A DNA stretch of 64,000 bases, from the NCBI RefSeq assembly GCF_028728065.1, contig NZ_CP117812.1, positions 2,585,563-2,649,562 on the forward strand, in the 5' to 3' direction. Positions 9,647 to 18,355 of the stretch are shown piece after piece. Within the stretch, counting starts at the first letter, position 1. Every line of letters starts with the position of its first letter. Under the pieces are notes generated by a model, which worked only from the letters and a program-made list of their open reading frames with translations, was not told the origin of the DNA and searched no databases. Origin of the DNA: Lentisphaera profundi. Its GTDB lineage: Bacteria; Verrucomicrobiota; Lentisphaeria; Lentisphaerales; Lentisphaeraceae. Position numbers and translations under genes: made by a program.

Positions 9647-10606
9647 ATGATTAAATATATTATTTGTTTTGCTTTGAGTATCACCTTTATGATACTCGCA
9701 GAAGAGAAAAGTACTAAACTTCAATATCAAGAAATAACTGTTCCTACAAAAAAATACGCTGTGATGAATGGCAAGAAAATAGAACTTAAGCCCAATCCAT
9801 TAGTGAAGCGGTATTCATTAGGACAGTCAAATTATGCGGAACTCGCAGAATTAATTAATGCCTCATTGAGTGAAGAGGGTAAGGCTACCTACATAAGTCG
9901 TATGAATTCAATTTTAGTTATAGATCAGATCGAAGCTCATAATAGAGTGATTCAAATATTAAACGAAACTCAGGAAGAAGCCTATAATATTCATATAGAG
10001 ATAAATTATAAAAATACTAAAAGTTTATCAAAGAAAGGAATCATTATCAATACCGGCCCCATAATCATCAAGGACGGAAAAATTAAATCTCCTAATGGTG
10101 TCCGCATTGATGGTGGCGTGCATAAAAGTAGTTCAGATCATTCAGAGAAAATAACTCTAACCACCATGAGTGGATATCCGGCAAAACTATGGGCTGTTGA
10201 AACGGCACATTACACAGATACCTTAAGTCAATACGTATGGTTAGATCATAGGACAAGAAAGCCTGTTCAAATAAATGAATACATAACAAGGTCTACGACT
10301 ATTGGAACCGAGCTTTATATAAAGCCAAAATACAGAGGAAACGGCATCATAGAGGTGGAACTCGTTCCCATGCTAAAATTCAAAAAACCAGGTGGTGGCT
10401 ATGATAAGTTTGAAGTACAGCAGATCAATACAAAAGTAACGGCTTATCAAGGAAGACCTATAAATCTAGGTGGAGTAAGTCAAACAACAAATAAATTCTT
10501 TAGTAGTTTGTTTAATCCGACTGGAGTGGTTAAAGGTGACGGAACAAATTATTTAGATTTCACACTAACAGCGTGGGCTAAAAAAGTAGGGCCACCAACA
10601 AGGTAA
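9647..10606 (+). CDS. Exported secretin-like protein (short)
   Basis: 319 aa with an N-terminal signal peptide (about 1-18). Residues about 55-105 resemble a secretin N-domain (AELINASLSEEG... then ILVIDQIEAHNRVIQIL). The rest resembles part of a GspD/PilQ C-domain, with alternating beta strands and ELYIKPKYRGNGIIEVEL, but it is shorter than a pore-forming secretin. It may be an orphan secretin-like outer-membrane protein. It lies directly after the GTTATA repeats and 13 nt before the cardiolipin synthase. Function unknown. Confidence 0.55.
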   Translation: MIKYIICFALSITFMILAEEKSTKLQYQEITVPTKKYAVMNGKKIELKPNPLVKRYSLGQSNYAELAELINASLSEEGKATYISRMNSILVIDQIEAHNRVIQILNETQEEAYNIHIEINYKNTKSLSKKGIIINTGPIIIKDGKIKSPNGVRIDGGVHKSSSDHSEKITLTTMSGYPAKLWAVETAHYTDTLSQYVWLDHRTRKPVQINEYITRSTTIGTELYIKPKYRGNGIIEVELVPMLKFKKPGGGYDKFEVQQINTKVTAYQGRPINLGGVSQTTNKFFSSLFNPTGVVKGDGTNYLDFTLTAWAKKVGPPTR

Positions 10607-10619
10607 TTAAAAATAAAAA

Positions 10620-12023
10620 ATGTTAGCATACATAGATCACATAATAGTAGTTTTAATCACCTATACCTTAGGAATAATTTTAGCTGTTGAGGTTTTATAC
10701 AAAGGGAGAACGAGTCAAGGAAAGACGGCATGGATACTAAGCCTATTATTAATGCCAATATTTACGATCCCCATTTATTTGATTTTTGGCTCAAGGAAAT
10801 TTCATGGTTATGTGACCGCTCACAAAGAAGGCCGAGAACCATTAGATAAACTTTGGCAACGAGCCCATGAAACGATGAGCCCCCATAAGGTCGTAATTAA
10901 TGAATTATGTCTTTATGAAAAAATTTCTAATTCAATGTTTACCAAAGGGAATAAAATTGAATTAATAAAAACGGGAAAAGAGAAATACGAGAAATTATTT
11001 AAAGATATTGATGCCGCCAAAAAAAGTGTCTTTATAGAATATTATATTATCCGCAATGATAAAATAGGGAAAAAACTCAAGGACAGTTTAATAGCAAAAG
11101 CAAAAGAGGGTTTAGAAGTAACATTAATTTGTGATTATCTTGGTTCCCTAAGTATAAAAAAGAAGTATATGCAAGAACTTAGTTCAGCAGGAGTTAAAGC
11201 TTATTTTTTTCGAACTACAAAGTTTGGCCGAAGAGGGCAGATCAATTTCCGTAATCATCGAAAATTAGTAATTATAGATGATATAATTGCCTACACAGGT
11301 GGCATGAATATTGCGGAAGATTATGCGAAAGAAACCTGGCATGATGCCCACATGCGCATCATGGGCCCCATGGTCTGTGAACTTCAATTCACTTACTTAT
11401 TGGATTATAAATGGGCTAAACCCAAAGATCAGAAACTCCCCGAAGTCGATTTTTCTAAAAATATATCTTACGCAGATGGTATGGAAGCCTTAGCGCTTGC
11501 TTCTGGTCCTGCTGATGATAAAGAAACTTGCCTACTCTACTATTTAAACCTGATTAGTGGGGCCAAGAAAAGTTTAGATCTAGTGAGTCCCTTCTTTGCA
11601 CCAGATGTAGCTATTATTGCGGCCTTAATTTCAGCACAACTAAGGGGAGTTAAAGTACGCTTAATCATTCCACTGAAATCAGATAATCATTTTTTTGTCG
11701 ATTTATCTGCACATGAATATGCGAGATCTTTAGCTCGGAAAGGCATAGGCGTTTATCTATTTAATGAAGGCATGATTCACAAGAAGTTACTTATTGTCGA
11801 TGATAATTTAGTAAGCTTAGGTACCGCTAATTTAGATAATCGTTCATTTCGAATAAACTTTGAATTGAGTATTTTAATAAAATCTCCAGCATTCACTAAG
11901 GAGATTATCAGTGTCTTTAAGGATGATTTATTAAAAAGTAAAAAAATCACTGGCTATGAAGATATGCCTTCCTGGAAAAAGTTTTTGGCAAAATGCAGTC
12001 AGTTATTTGCACCCTTGCAGTAA
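10620..12023 (+). CDS. cls: Cardiolipin synthase (phospholipase D family)
   Basis: 467 aa. Two N-terminal transmembrane helices (about 8-28 and 38-58, GKTAWILSLLLMPIFTIPIY) precede two PLD catalytic repeats: NHRKLVIIDD (HxK) near residue 215 and IHKKLLIVDD (HxK) near 395, each followed by a Gly/Asn-rich loop (TGGMN; GTANLDNRSF). This is the full bacterial cardiolipin synthase layout, joining two phosphatidylglycerols at the inner membrane. Start ATG 14 nt after the previous stop; no strong ribosome binding site is visible, so translation may depend on the upstream gene. Confidence 0.92.
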   Translation: MLAYIDHIIVVLITYTLGIILAVEVLYKGRTSQGKTAWILSLLLMPIFTIPIYLIFGSRKFHGYVTAHKEGREPLDKLWQRAHETMSPHKVVINELCLYEKISNSMFTKGNKIELIKTGKEKYEKLFKDIDAAKKSVFIEYYIIRNDKIGKKLKDSLIAKAKEGLEVTLICDYLGSLSIKKKYMQELSSAGVKAYFFRTTKFGRRGQINFRNHRKLVIIDDIIAYTGGMNIAEDYAKETWHDAHMRIMGPMVCELQFTYLLDYKWAKPKDQKLPEVDFSKNISYADGMEALALASGPADDKETCLLYYLNLISGAKKSLDLVSPFFAPDVAIIAALISAQLRGVKVRLIIPLKSDNHFFVDLSAHEYARSLARKGIGVYLFNEGMIHKKLLIVDDNLVSLGTANLDNRSFRINFELSILIKSPAFTKEIISVFKDDLLKSKKITGYEDMPSWKKFLAKCSQLFAPLQ

Positions 12024-12066
12024 TTAATACTTTATGATATTATTGACTTAATGATTGTGGTATTCA

Positions 12067-12121
12067 GCTCTAAGCTACCTAGAACACTAAGATGAAATCC
12101 CATAATTAGTAAGGCTTAGAG
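12067..12121. repeat. 9-bp inverted repeat in the intergenic region
   Basis: GCTCTAAGC (12067-12075) is repeated inverted as GCTTAGAGC (12113-12121) with a 37-nt centre. No T run follows, so it is not a typical terminator. It could fold in RNA or be an operator; nothing else stands out between 12024 and 12293. Confidence 0.3.
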
Positions 12122-12293
12122 CAGTGCAAAAGATGTACCTATCAATCAAGAAAGTGTACGCTCAGCTTAAAATCCTATTAATTTTTGCCTTTAAATAGAA
12201 GACTAGATCAAGTTGAGAAAGACTCGAGGTCAAAAATGCTTCATTAGTGTTGTACTATTATTAATCATGAATAAATCAAAAGAGGTTTCTAAG

Positions 12294-14129
12294 ATGTTAT
12301 CTAAGTTTTTCCTTTCAGGCAGTTTATTATTAACGGCCCTACATTCACCTTCGCTAGATGCCGCGGCTAAAATGCTAAGTTCCACGAATGAAACCACAAA
12401 AAGTGATGTCGTTTCAGCCGCTAAAAATAAATCAGATGCGAGTTCTTTTTGGGGAGTTTCTTATTTAGTTGATACGATTGGAGCCAAAGATCAAGACCCG
12501 GTATCCACTGCTGTGGCGCTCAAAGGACTTTCTTCCTATATCAAATCCACAGATAATTTTTATAATGCAGCTTTTCTTTTACACCTCAAAGAAAATTCCG
12601 ATTTAAATTCTGCTTTAGCGACAAGTAAAGATCCCAATTTGCAGGCTTTAGCAGCAGCAACAATGGCAATGAAAGGGGCGATTGCTTACCAAGAAAGTTT
12701 AATCGAAAGAAACAATTTAAATATAAGTGAGAATGTCGAGGATGTTCCCGAAATAAAAAAAGGGAAGGGGAAGAAAGGCAAAAAAGGGAAGGGGAAGAAA
12801 GGCAAAAAAGGAGCTGGAAGTGAAACTCAAAAATCATCAGTGTCTTTGGATCGCGATCTCTTAGAAACTTTTCTGCAAAGCAAAAATAAAAAAGCGCAAT
12901 ATTTAGCGATTCTCGCAGCTGCCTATGCTAAAGATTCTTCAGTCAGTAGCACTGTAGATGATTTAGTGTTGAAATCATTAGAATCCCAATCAGCTCGAAT
13001 CTTCTACAAAGCAAGAGTAGCAGGAAGTTTGAATCCCAAGGAGCTTATGACTCTGGTGCAAGTGGCGATCAAAAAACGTCCGCCAGCAGTAAGCAATGTC
13101 GTGAGTTTTTCTTTAGACATACCAGCTATGGCTTTGATTGTTCAAGCTATTGCAGAAGTAGCCGACGAGAGCTCAGTCAATATTCTACATAGCGCGCTTA
13201 ATGTTCCTGACCTAAGAGTGCAAGTGGAAGCCGCACGGGCGATCGCTAAATTAAAATCACCTAAAAGTCTTGCCGTGGTGAATAAAAAAATTCCAAGTGC
13301 CGCTTGGCCAGTTCTCATTGAGCTGTGTGATTATGCTGCTAAAGCGCCATCAGAAAAACTTCTCCCTGCCTTAATTCAGCGTTTAGCAAAAGAAAAAGGC
13401 CGGATGAGAATCAATTTGAATTACGCGCTCAGTATTATTGCTGGAGATCAGCATGCAAGCACCGCAAAGGAATGGTTAGCGTGGTATAAATCAAATAAAT
13501 CTTTCAAAGTAGATTCCTCAGCATCGGCAGCGTTTCGTGATATGTATATGGTTCAAGTCATGAATGCGGGGCCTAATGGTTACTTCTATAGCCTCGCAAT
13601 CTATAGTGATAGCTTTTGTTATGTTGTGGATACATCGGCATCAATGAAAGGCCCTAGAATCGCATCTTTGGATGAAAACATGGCGATGTCAGTTGAGCAG
13701 CTCTTAAATAAATCGAAGTATAATATTGTCGATTTCGGTGGAGATGTCGAAGTGATGGAAGCCAAGGCGTTGACGGCAGATTTAAGAAAAGGCACTGCGC
13801 GAGTGAAGTCCTGGAACATGAGCCTGGGGACACGTAGTTTTTGTGCCATTCGTCAAAGTTTATTATTTCCGGACGTGGATTCAATTTACTTTCTTTCAGA
13901 TGGAGCTCCTGCACGTGATAGCGTAAAAAATTGGCAGGGAATTACTGAGGGAGTGATGATGTTAACTCGCTATAAGCAAATTGCTGTTCATTGCATTGAC
14001 TTTGATCCTAAAGCGGGCAATCAAGCTTATATGATTAATTTGGCCAAGTATAACGAAGGGCGCCACGAATCAATTGAGGTAGGTCCAGCAGCACCTGGTG
14101 AGGGCAAGAAGAAAAAGAAAAAGAAATAA
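12294..14129 (+). CDS. Exported HEAT-repeat / von Willebrand factor A protein
   Basis: About 611 aa from the ATG at 12294, chosen because AGAGG lies 8 nt upstream and the product then starts with a clean signal peptide (MLSKFFLSGSLLLTALHSP). The middle is an alpha-solenoid of HEAT-like repeats (LQVAIKK, LKSPKSLAVV); the C-terminal third is a VWA domain with MIDAS motif DTSAS and FLSDGAP. A Lys/Gly run (coded near 12760-12810) and a poly-Lys tail flank these. VWA/HEAT proteins of this kind are common in Planctomycetes and Lentisphaerae; the role is unknown, probably metal-dependent protein binding in the envelope. Confidence 0.75.
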   Translation: MLSKFFLSGSLLLTALHSPSLDAAAKMLSSTNETTKSDVVSAAKNKSDASSFWGVSYLVDTIGAKDQDPVSTAVALKGLSSYIKSTDNFYNAAFLLHLKENSDLNSALATSKDPNLQALAAATMAMKGAIAYQESLIERNNLNISENVEDVPEIKKGKGKKGKKGKGKKGKKGAGSETQKSSVSLDRDLLETFLQSKNKKAQYLAILAAAYAKDSSVSSTVDDLVLKSLESQSARIFYKARVAGSLNPKELMTLVQVAIKKRPPAVSNVVSFSLDIPAMALIVQAIAEVADESSVNILHSALNVPDLRVQVEAARAIAKLKSPKSLAVVNKKIPSAAWPVLIELCDYAAKAPSEKLLPALIQRLAKEKGRMRINLNYALSIIAGDQHASTAKEWLAWYKSNKSFKVDSSASAAFRDMYMVQVMNAGPNGYFYSLAIYSDSFCYVVDTSASMKGPRIASLDENMAMSVEQLLNKSKYNIVDFGGDVEVMEAKALTADLRKGTARVKSWNMSLGTRSFCAIRQSLLFPDVDSIYFLSDGAPARDSVKNWQGITEGVMMLTRYKQIAVHCIDFDPKAGNQAYMINLAKYNEGRHESIEVGPAAPGEGKKKKKKK

Positions 14130-14136
14130 TTTTAAT

Positions 14137-14163
14137 AAAAGGGAGTCTATGGACTCCTTTTTA
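14137..14163 (+). terminator. Rho-independent terminator
   Basis: Stem AAAAGGGAGTC / GACTCCTTTTT with a TATG loop, 8 bp after the VWA gene stop. Confidence 0.8.
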
Positions 14164-14275
14164 TTTGTTTTCAGTCATAAACAAAACTTATTGTTATGAT
14201 AGAATTAATAAATTTTACTATTATTCAGTCTTAGGGCATAGTTAGTCATCTTCAAAAATAAAAAGGAAAAGTAAG

Positions 14276-15010
14276 ATGTTCGAAAATAAAGAAAAGCAAA
14301 ATGTACCCACTGTTAGTTTCCGTACTCGTGTGAATAATAATTGGGAAGATTTGACAACAGACGAAATCTTCAAAGGCAAGACCGTGATTGTCTTCGCACT
14401 TCCTGGGGCTTTCACACCGACCTGCTCATCTGCTCACTTGCCTCGCTATAACCAACTAGCACCAGTTTTCAAGGAAAATGGAGTCGATGATATTTACTGC
14501 CTATCAGTTAATGATACCTTTGTAATGAATGCTTGGGGCGCTGATCAAGATTCAGAAAACATAAAATTCCTACCTGATGGCAATGGTGAATTCTCTCAAG
14601 GTATGGGACTTCTCGTTGATAAAAAGGATCTCGGCTTTGGCAAACGCTCTTGGAGATACTCGATGCTCGTCAAAGACGGTGTCATTGAAAAAATGTTCAT
14701 AGAAGAAGATAAGCCAGGTGATCCTTTCGAAGTGAGTGATGCGGATACTATACTCAACTATATCAATCCAAATGCCGAGCTTCCTAAGCTAGTGAGTATC
14801 ATTTCGAAGCCGGGCTGTAGTCATTGCCAGCGAGCTCGTGAAGTACTAGAGCAAAAAGGCATGCCTTATGAAGAAATTAAACTAGGGCAGGGCGGTATGA
14901 GCCTAACGACCTTAAAGGCAGTGAGCGGCAAAACAACAACACCTCAAGTGTTCATTAATGGTGAACTGATTGGCGGTGCCGATGAACTCATTAAATACAT
15001 AAATCAATAA
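14276..15010 (+). CDS. Peroxiredoxin 5-glutaredoxin fusion
   Basis: 244 aa. Residues 1-165 are a Prx5-type peroxiredoxin with peroxidatic Cys50 in PGAFTPTC; residues 170-244 are a glutaredoxin with active site CSHC (181-184) and the GSH-binding GGADEL. This hybrid reduces hydrogen and alkyl peroxides with electrons from glutathione through its own Grx domain. AAGGAAAAG precedes the ATG. It heads a peroxide-response set with a flavin disulfide reductase and OxyR. Confidence 0.95.
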   Translation: MFENKEKQNVPTVSFRTRVNNNWEDLTTDEIFKGKTVIVFALPGAFTPTCSSAHLPRYNQLAPVFKENGVDDIYCLSVNDTFVMNAWGADQDSENIKFLPDGNGEFSQGMGLLVDKKDLGFGKRSWRYSMLVKDGVIEKMFIEEDKPGDPFEVSDADTILNYINPNAELPKLVSIISKPGCSHCQRAREVLEQKGMPYEEIKLGQGGMSLTTLKAVSGKTTTPQVFINGELIGGADELIKYINQ

Positions 15011-15028
15011 TTAATAAATTAAGTAAAG

Positions 15029-15052
15029 CCCTCCTTTAGGGAGGGTTTTTTA
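15029..15052 (+). terminator. Rho-independent terminator
   Basis: Stem CCCTCC / GGAGGG with a 5-nt loop and seven T residues, immediately after the peroxiredoxin gene. It probably attenuates read-through into the reductase gene. Confidence 0.85.
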
Positions 15053-15065
15053 AGTGGAGAGAAAA

Positions 15066-16445
15066 ATGAAAGACTATGATGTGCTGGTAATTGGAGCAGG
15101 GACAGCGGGACTTAATGCCTATCGCCAGGCAAAAGCTCAAGGAAAAACTGCGGCCTTAATTGATGGTGGTCCCTTGGGAACAACTTGTGCACGCGTGGGT
15201 TGTATGCCGAGCAAGTTGCTGATTTCTGCGGCTAACGCAAATCACGCAGTGAAAAAAGCACGTATGTTTGGCATTGAAACAGCAGATCCCGTCGTCAATG
15301 ATGAAGCAGTTCTAAAACGCGTTCGTTTTGAACGTGATCGCTTTGTAGGTTTTGTGATGGAAGGAATAGATAATATCCCTGAAGAACATCTCATTCGTGA
15401 ATATGCCGAGTTTATAGACGACCATACAGTGCAATTATCTGGCGGAAGAAAATTAAGCGCAAAAACTTTTGTTTTGGCCGTAGGCTCACGTCCACGTCAT
15501 GTCCCTATACTTGATGGAGCTGAAGACTTGGTCTTAAGTAGCGATCACATTTTTGAAATCGAAAAAATTCCTGAGCGTGTAGCGGTTTTTGGACCAGGTG
15601 TGATTGGTCTAGAGCTTGGTCAAGCACTAAGCCGTTTGGGCGCAGATGTTCGTCTCTTTGGGCGCAGTGGTTCAATTGGAGGAATTAGAGACCCAGAAAT
15701 TCGCGATTATGCGACAAAAGCTTTTGCCGAAGAGTTTTATACCGATACCAAAGCCACGATTCATTCCGTACGTAAAGAAGGCGGCAAGGCGATTATCAAT
15801 TACGACCATAAAGAAAAAGGCCGCATAGAAGAAAGCTTTGACTTTATTTTGACCGCCTCAGGACGAGTGAGCAATACCGATCGATTAAAGCTAGAAAATA
15901 CCAGCATTGTCCTAAGTCATCGAAAAGTTCCAGCCTATAGCAATAGCACCATGCAGTGCGGAGATAGCCACTTTTTCATTGCGGGCGATGCCAATGATGA
16001 AATCCCACTTCTTCATGAGGCTTCTGACGAAGGTAAAATTGCCGGTAAAAATGCTGCAACTTTCCCAAAAGTTGATCCCGGTCACCGCAGGACACAATTA
16101 GGCATTGTATTCTCTGATCCCGAAATTGCCTCGATTGGACAAAGCTATGAATCTTTTGATGAATTGGTGATCGGTCGTGTAAGTTTTGAAGGTCAGGGAC
16201 GTTCACGAGTCATGGGCAAGAATAAAGGGCTCATGCACCTTTATGCAGAAAAGGGCGATCGACGTTTGCGAGGAGCGCAAATTTTCGGCCCATCCGCAGA
16301 GCATTTAGGACACTTAATTGCTTGGACTGTTCAGCAAGGTCTTACTGTTGATCAAATTCTTGAAATGCCTTTTTACCATCCTGTAATAGAAGAGGGCTTG
16401 AGAACCGCATTACAAGATCTGCAAAAAGAACTCGATCAGGTTTAA
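15066..16445 (+). CDS. Dihydrolipoyl dehydrogenase-like FAD disulfide oxidoreductase
   Basis: About 459 aa from the ATG at 15066 (GGAGAG six bases upstream; an in-frame GTG 12 nt earlier is less likely). FAD-binding GAGTAG near the N-terminus, redox disulfide TTCARVGCMPSK, NAD-binding GPGVIGLELG, and C-terminal active-site HPVIEE. All catalytic parts of the class I pyridine nucleotide-disulfide reductases are present. No dehydrogenase-complex genes are near; lying between a Prx-Grx fusion and OxyR, it more likely serves peroxide defence (for example disulfide or glutathione reduction) than 2-oxo-acid oxidation. The substrate is not determined by sequence. Confidence 0.88.
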   Translation: MKDYDVLVIGAGTAGLNAYRQAKAQGKTAALIDGGPLGTTCARVGCMPSKLLISAANANHAVKKARMFGIETADPVVNDEAVLKRVRFERDRFVGFVMEGIDNIPEEHLIREYAEFIDDHTVQLSGGRKLSAKTFVLAVGSRPRHVPILDGAEDLVLSSDHIFEIEKIPERVAVFGPGVIGLELGQALSRLGADVRLFGRSGSIGGIRDPEIRDYATKAFAEEFYTDTKATIHSVRKEGGKAIINYDHKEKGRIEESFDFILTASGRVSNTDRLKLENTSIVLSHRKVPAYSNSTMQCGDSHFFIAGDANDEIPLLHEASDEGKIAGKNAATFPKVDPGHRRTQLGIVFSDPEIASIGQSYESFDELVIGRVSFEGQGRSRVMGKNKGLMHLYAEKGDRRLRGAQIFGPSAEHLGHLIAWTVQQGLTVDQILEMPFYHPVIEEGLRTALQDLQKELDQV

Positions 16446-16454
16446 GGGTATTGA

Positions 16455-17336
16455 GTGACTCTTAAAGATCTAGAGTACTTTGCGATCCTCGCAAAATTGC
16501 GTCACTTCGGCCGTGCTGCATTAGAGGCCGGAGTGAGTCAGCCAGCTCTTTCAATTCAGATTAAAAAACTGGAAGCGGAGCTAGGACTTTGCTTATTTGA
16601 GCGCTCAAATAAGCAGGTCGTTTTGAGTCCTGAGGGCGCTCACTTACTCCAACGAGCGGAAAACATAATTCAGCAAGTGAGTGATTTTCGAACTTGCGCT
16701 AAATCCTTTAAAGACCCCTATCAAGGCCATTTAATTTTGGGAGCTTTTCCGACTTTGGCTCCCTATCTCTTTCCCCAAATTTTGGATGAGCTTCATCAAT
16801 CTTATCCGGAAATGAAGTTTTTCATCAAAGAGGAAAAAACTGAACAGCTCTTAGAAATGCTCAAACAGGGAAAAGTGGATGCGGCATTTATTGCCTTACC
16901 CCATGAAGATAAACTCTTAGAATCTGAATTTATTTTTTCGGAAGATTTTCTTTTTGCGGTGCCCGCAAATTATCCAGAAAGGTTCCCCTCTCATTTGTCA
17001 GTAGCAGATTTAAAAGGGCGAGAATTGATGCTCCTGGATGAAGGGCACTGCTTTCGTGATCAGGCACTCGAGTTTTGTACTGTGAATCAACTTCAGGAAA
17101 GATTTGATTTTCGTGCCAGTAGCCTCGAAACCTTGAGACAAATGGTGGCGGCAGGCTTGGGGCTTACTTTGCTTCCTCAATGTGCCAAAAATGAGAGCGA
17201 TAAAATTCGATATATAGATTTTGAAGACCCCGCACCCCAAAGGTCTATTGCACTTTTCTGGCGTAAATCTTCAGCCAAAGCGGAGATTTTTCGTGAAATT
17301 GCCGATGACTTAAAGCGTGTATTAACACATGCCTGA
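16455..17336 (+). CDS. oxyR: OxyR, LysR-type peroxide-sensing regulator
   Basis: 293 aa from a GTG start, 9 nt after the reductase gene. N-terminal winged HTH (residues 1-60, DLEYFAILAKLRHFGRAA), LysR substrate-binding fold after residue 90. GHCFRDQALEFC places cysteines at residues 199 and 208, the same positions as the redox pair of E. coli OxyR, within a well-matched context. So it should form a disulfide on peroxide exposure and activate the upstream Prx-Grx and reductase genes. I did not locate a convincing OxyR operator by eye. Confidence 0.93.
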   Translation: MTLKDLEYFAILAKLRHFGRAALEAGVSQPALSIQIKKLEAELGLCLFERSNKQVVLSPEGAHLLQRAENIIQQVSDFRTCAKSFKDPYQGHLILGAFPTLAPYLFPQILDELHQSYPEMKFFIKEEKTEQLLEMLKQGKVDAAFIALPHEDKLLESEFIFSEDFLFAVPANYPERFPSHLSVADLKGRELMLLDEGHCFRDQALEFCTVNQLQERFDFRASSLETLRQMVAAGLGLTLLPQCAKNESDKIRYIDFEDPAPQRSIALFWRKSSAKAEIFREIADDLKRVLTHA

Positions 17337-17412
17337 ATTATTAACTCAATAAATTTGGATTCATAAGAAGTTCTATTTATATTTTGATATGGCGTAAAAA
17401 ATATAAAGCAGT

Positions 17413-17442
17413 AGTCAAGTCCTTTATATCTGCGGTTATAAC
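17413..17442 (+). promoter_or_regulatory. Possible promoter of the first pseudopilin gene
   Basis: AGTCAAG (17413-17419), 17 nt, then TATAAC (17437-17442), about 75 bp before the ATG. It resembles, but does not match, the AGTCACA-N18 element of the polysaccharide genes further right. Confidence 0.3.
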
Positions 17443-17487
17443 TTTTATATAAACGTGTTCACGGACATAAAAAAAGGATGTATTCTT

Positions 17488-18219
17488 ATGAATAAAAAAT
17501 TTACTTTAATAGAGCTCTTAGTGGTGGTTGCGATTCTTGGTATATTGGCCTCACTACTTTTACCTACACTGGGACAAGCCCGCAAATCAGCGAAAGCGAC
17601 AAGCTGTCAAAGTTCTATCAAGCAGGTCGGCAGTGCCATTGCAATGTTTCAAGGTGATAATGATGGGGTCATGGTCTATAATTATTCCGCAGCTGCTGTA
17701 TACCAATCTAATTGGGCTAAAGGAGTCGATAGTTATCTTGGTGGCGACGCAAGCCCAGATACGGCAAATGGCGGCGCTTTTTGGAATACTGCATCCCCCA
17801 CTCTATATGACTGTCCTTCCACTGCGATAGATGCAGAAAAAAATTGTTTCGCGATTGATTATGGAATTGTATCGACAGGATCAAATAAGTCATTTCTCGG
17901 GTATAAAGTTAGCGAAGTGAATAATAGTTCATCGGCTATTCTACTTGCAGACACTTGGAAGGAAGAGGCAACGGCATTAATTGGTAGATCCGGTATGAGA
18001 GGGGACAATGAGGCAAAATATAATACGGTAACAGGATTAACTCATGATGGCGGCTTTAAGCACAACAAAACTCGGACAAACTATGCTTTTGTTGATGGTC
18101 ATTCAGAAATGATAAGATGGCTTCCTCGATCTATTTTTATGGATAGATACACTCAGGATATTGATAGATTAGGCGCTCTTTCCACAGACTTACGCACACA
18201 CCCAGACTACAGGCCATAA
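17488..18219 (+). CDS. Prepilin-type N-methylation, H-x-DG family pseudopilin
   Basis: About 243 aa from ATG 17488 (AGGA nine bases upstream). Class III-type leader [24 protein letters not shown] gives a prepilin-peptidase site and an N-terminal hydrophobic helix with the conserved Glu; the C-terminus has a His about ten residues before VDGHSEM. Such orphan pseudopilin-like proteins are highly expanded in Lentisphaerae and Planctomycetes. Unlike the two copies further right, it is not next to a sulfatase. Confidence 0.85.
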   Translation: MNKKFTLIELLVVVAILGILASLLLPTLGQARKSAKATSCQSSIKQVGSAIAMFQGDNDGVMVYNYSAAAVYQSNWAKGVDSYLGGDASPDTANGGAFWNTASPTLYDCPSTAIDAEKNCFAIDYGIVSTGSNKSFLGYKVSEVNNSSSAILLADTWKEEATALIGRSGMRGDNEAKYNTVTGLTHDGGFKHNKTRTNYAFVDGHSEMIRWLPRSIFMDRYTQDIDRLGALSTDLRTHPDYRP

Positions 18220-18250
18220 GCATTCCTGAAGATAAATTTTTGAATTCTCC

Positions 18251-18277
18251 TGGCCCTTCTTTTTAGAGGGGCTTTTT
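18251..18277 (+). terminator. Likely terminator
   Basis: GCCCTTCT / AGAGGGGC stem (one G-T pair) with a T-rich loop and a T run, just after the pseudopilin gene. Confidence 0.6.
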
Positions 18278-18355
18278 TGTTTTCTCAAACGCGCTATTTT
18301 ATTTGAAGAGAAAGCTAGCGTGATAAATATTATTTAGGTGGGAGGAGCTCAGCAA

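Noticed and set aside
17413..17442. Eleventh full member of the AGTCACA-N18 promoter class at the first pseudopilin
   Set aside because: The first block is AGTCAAG and the best second block is at 17 nt, so it breaks the fixed spacing; listed only as a weak promoter.
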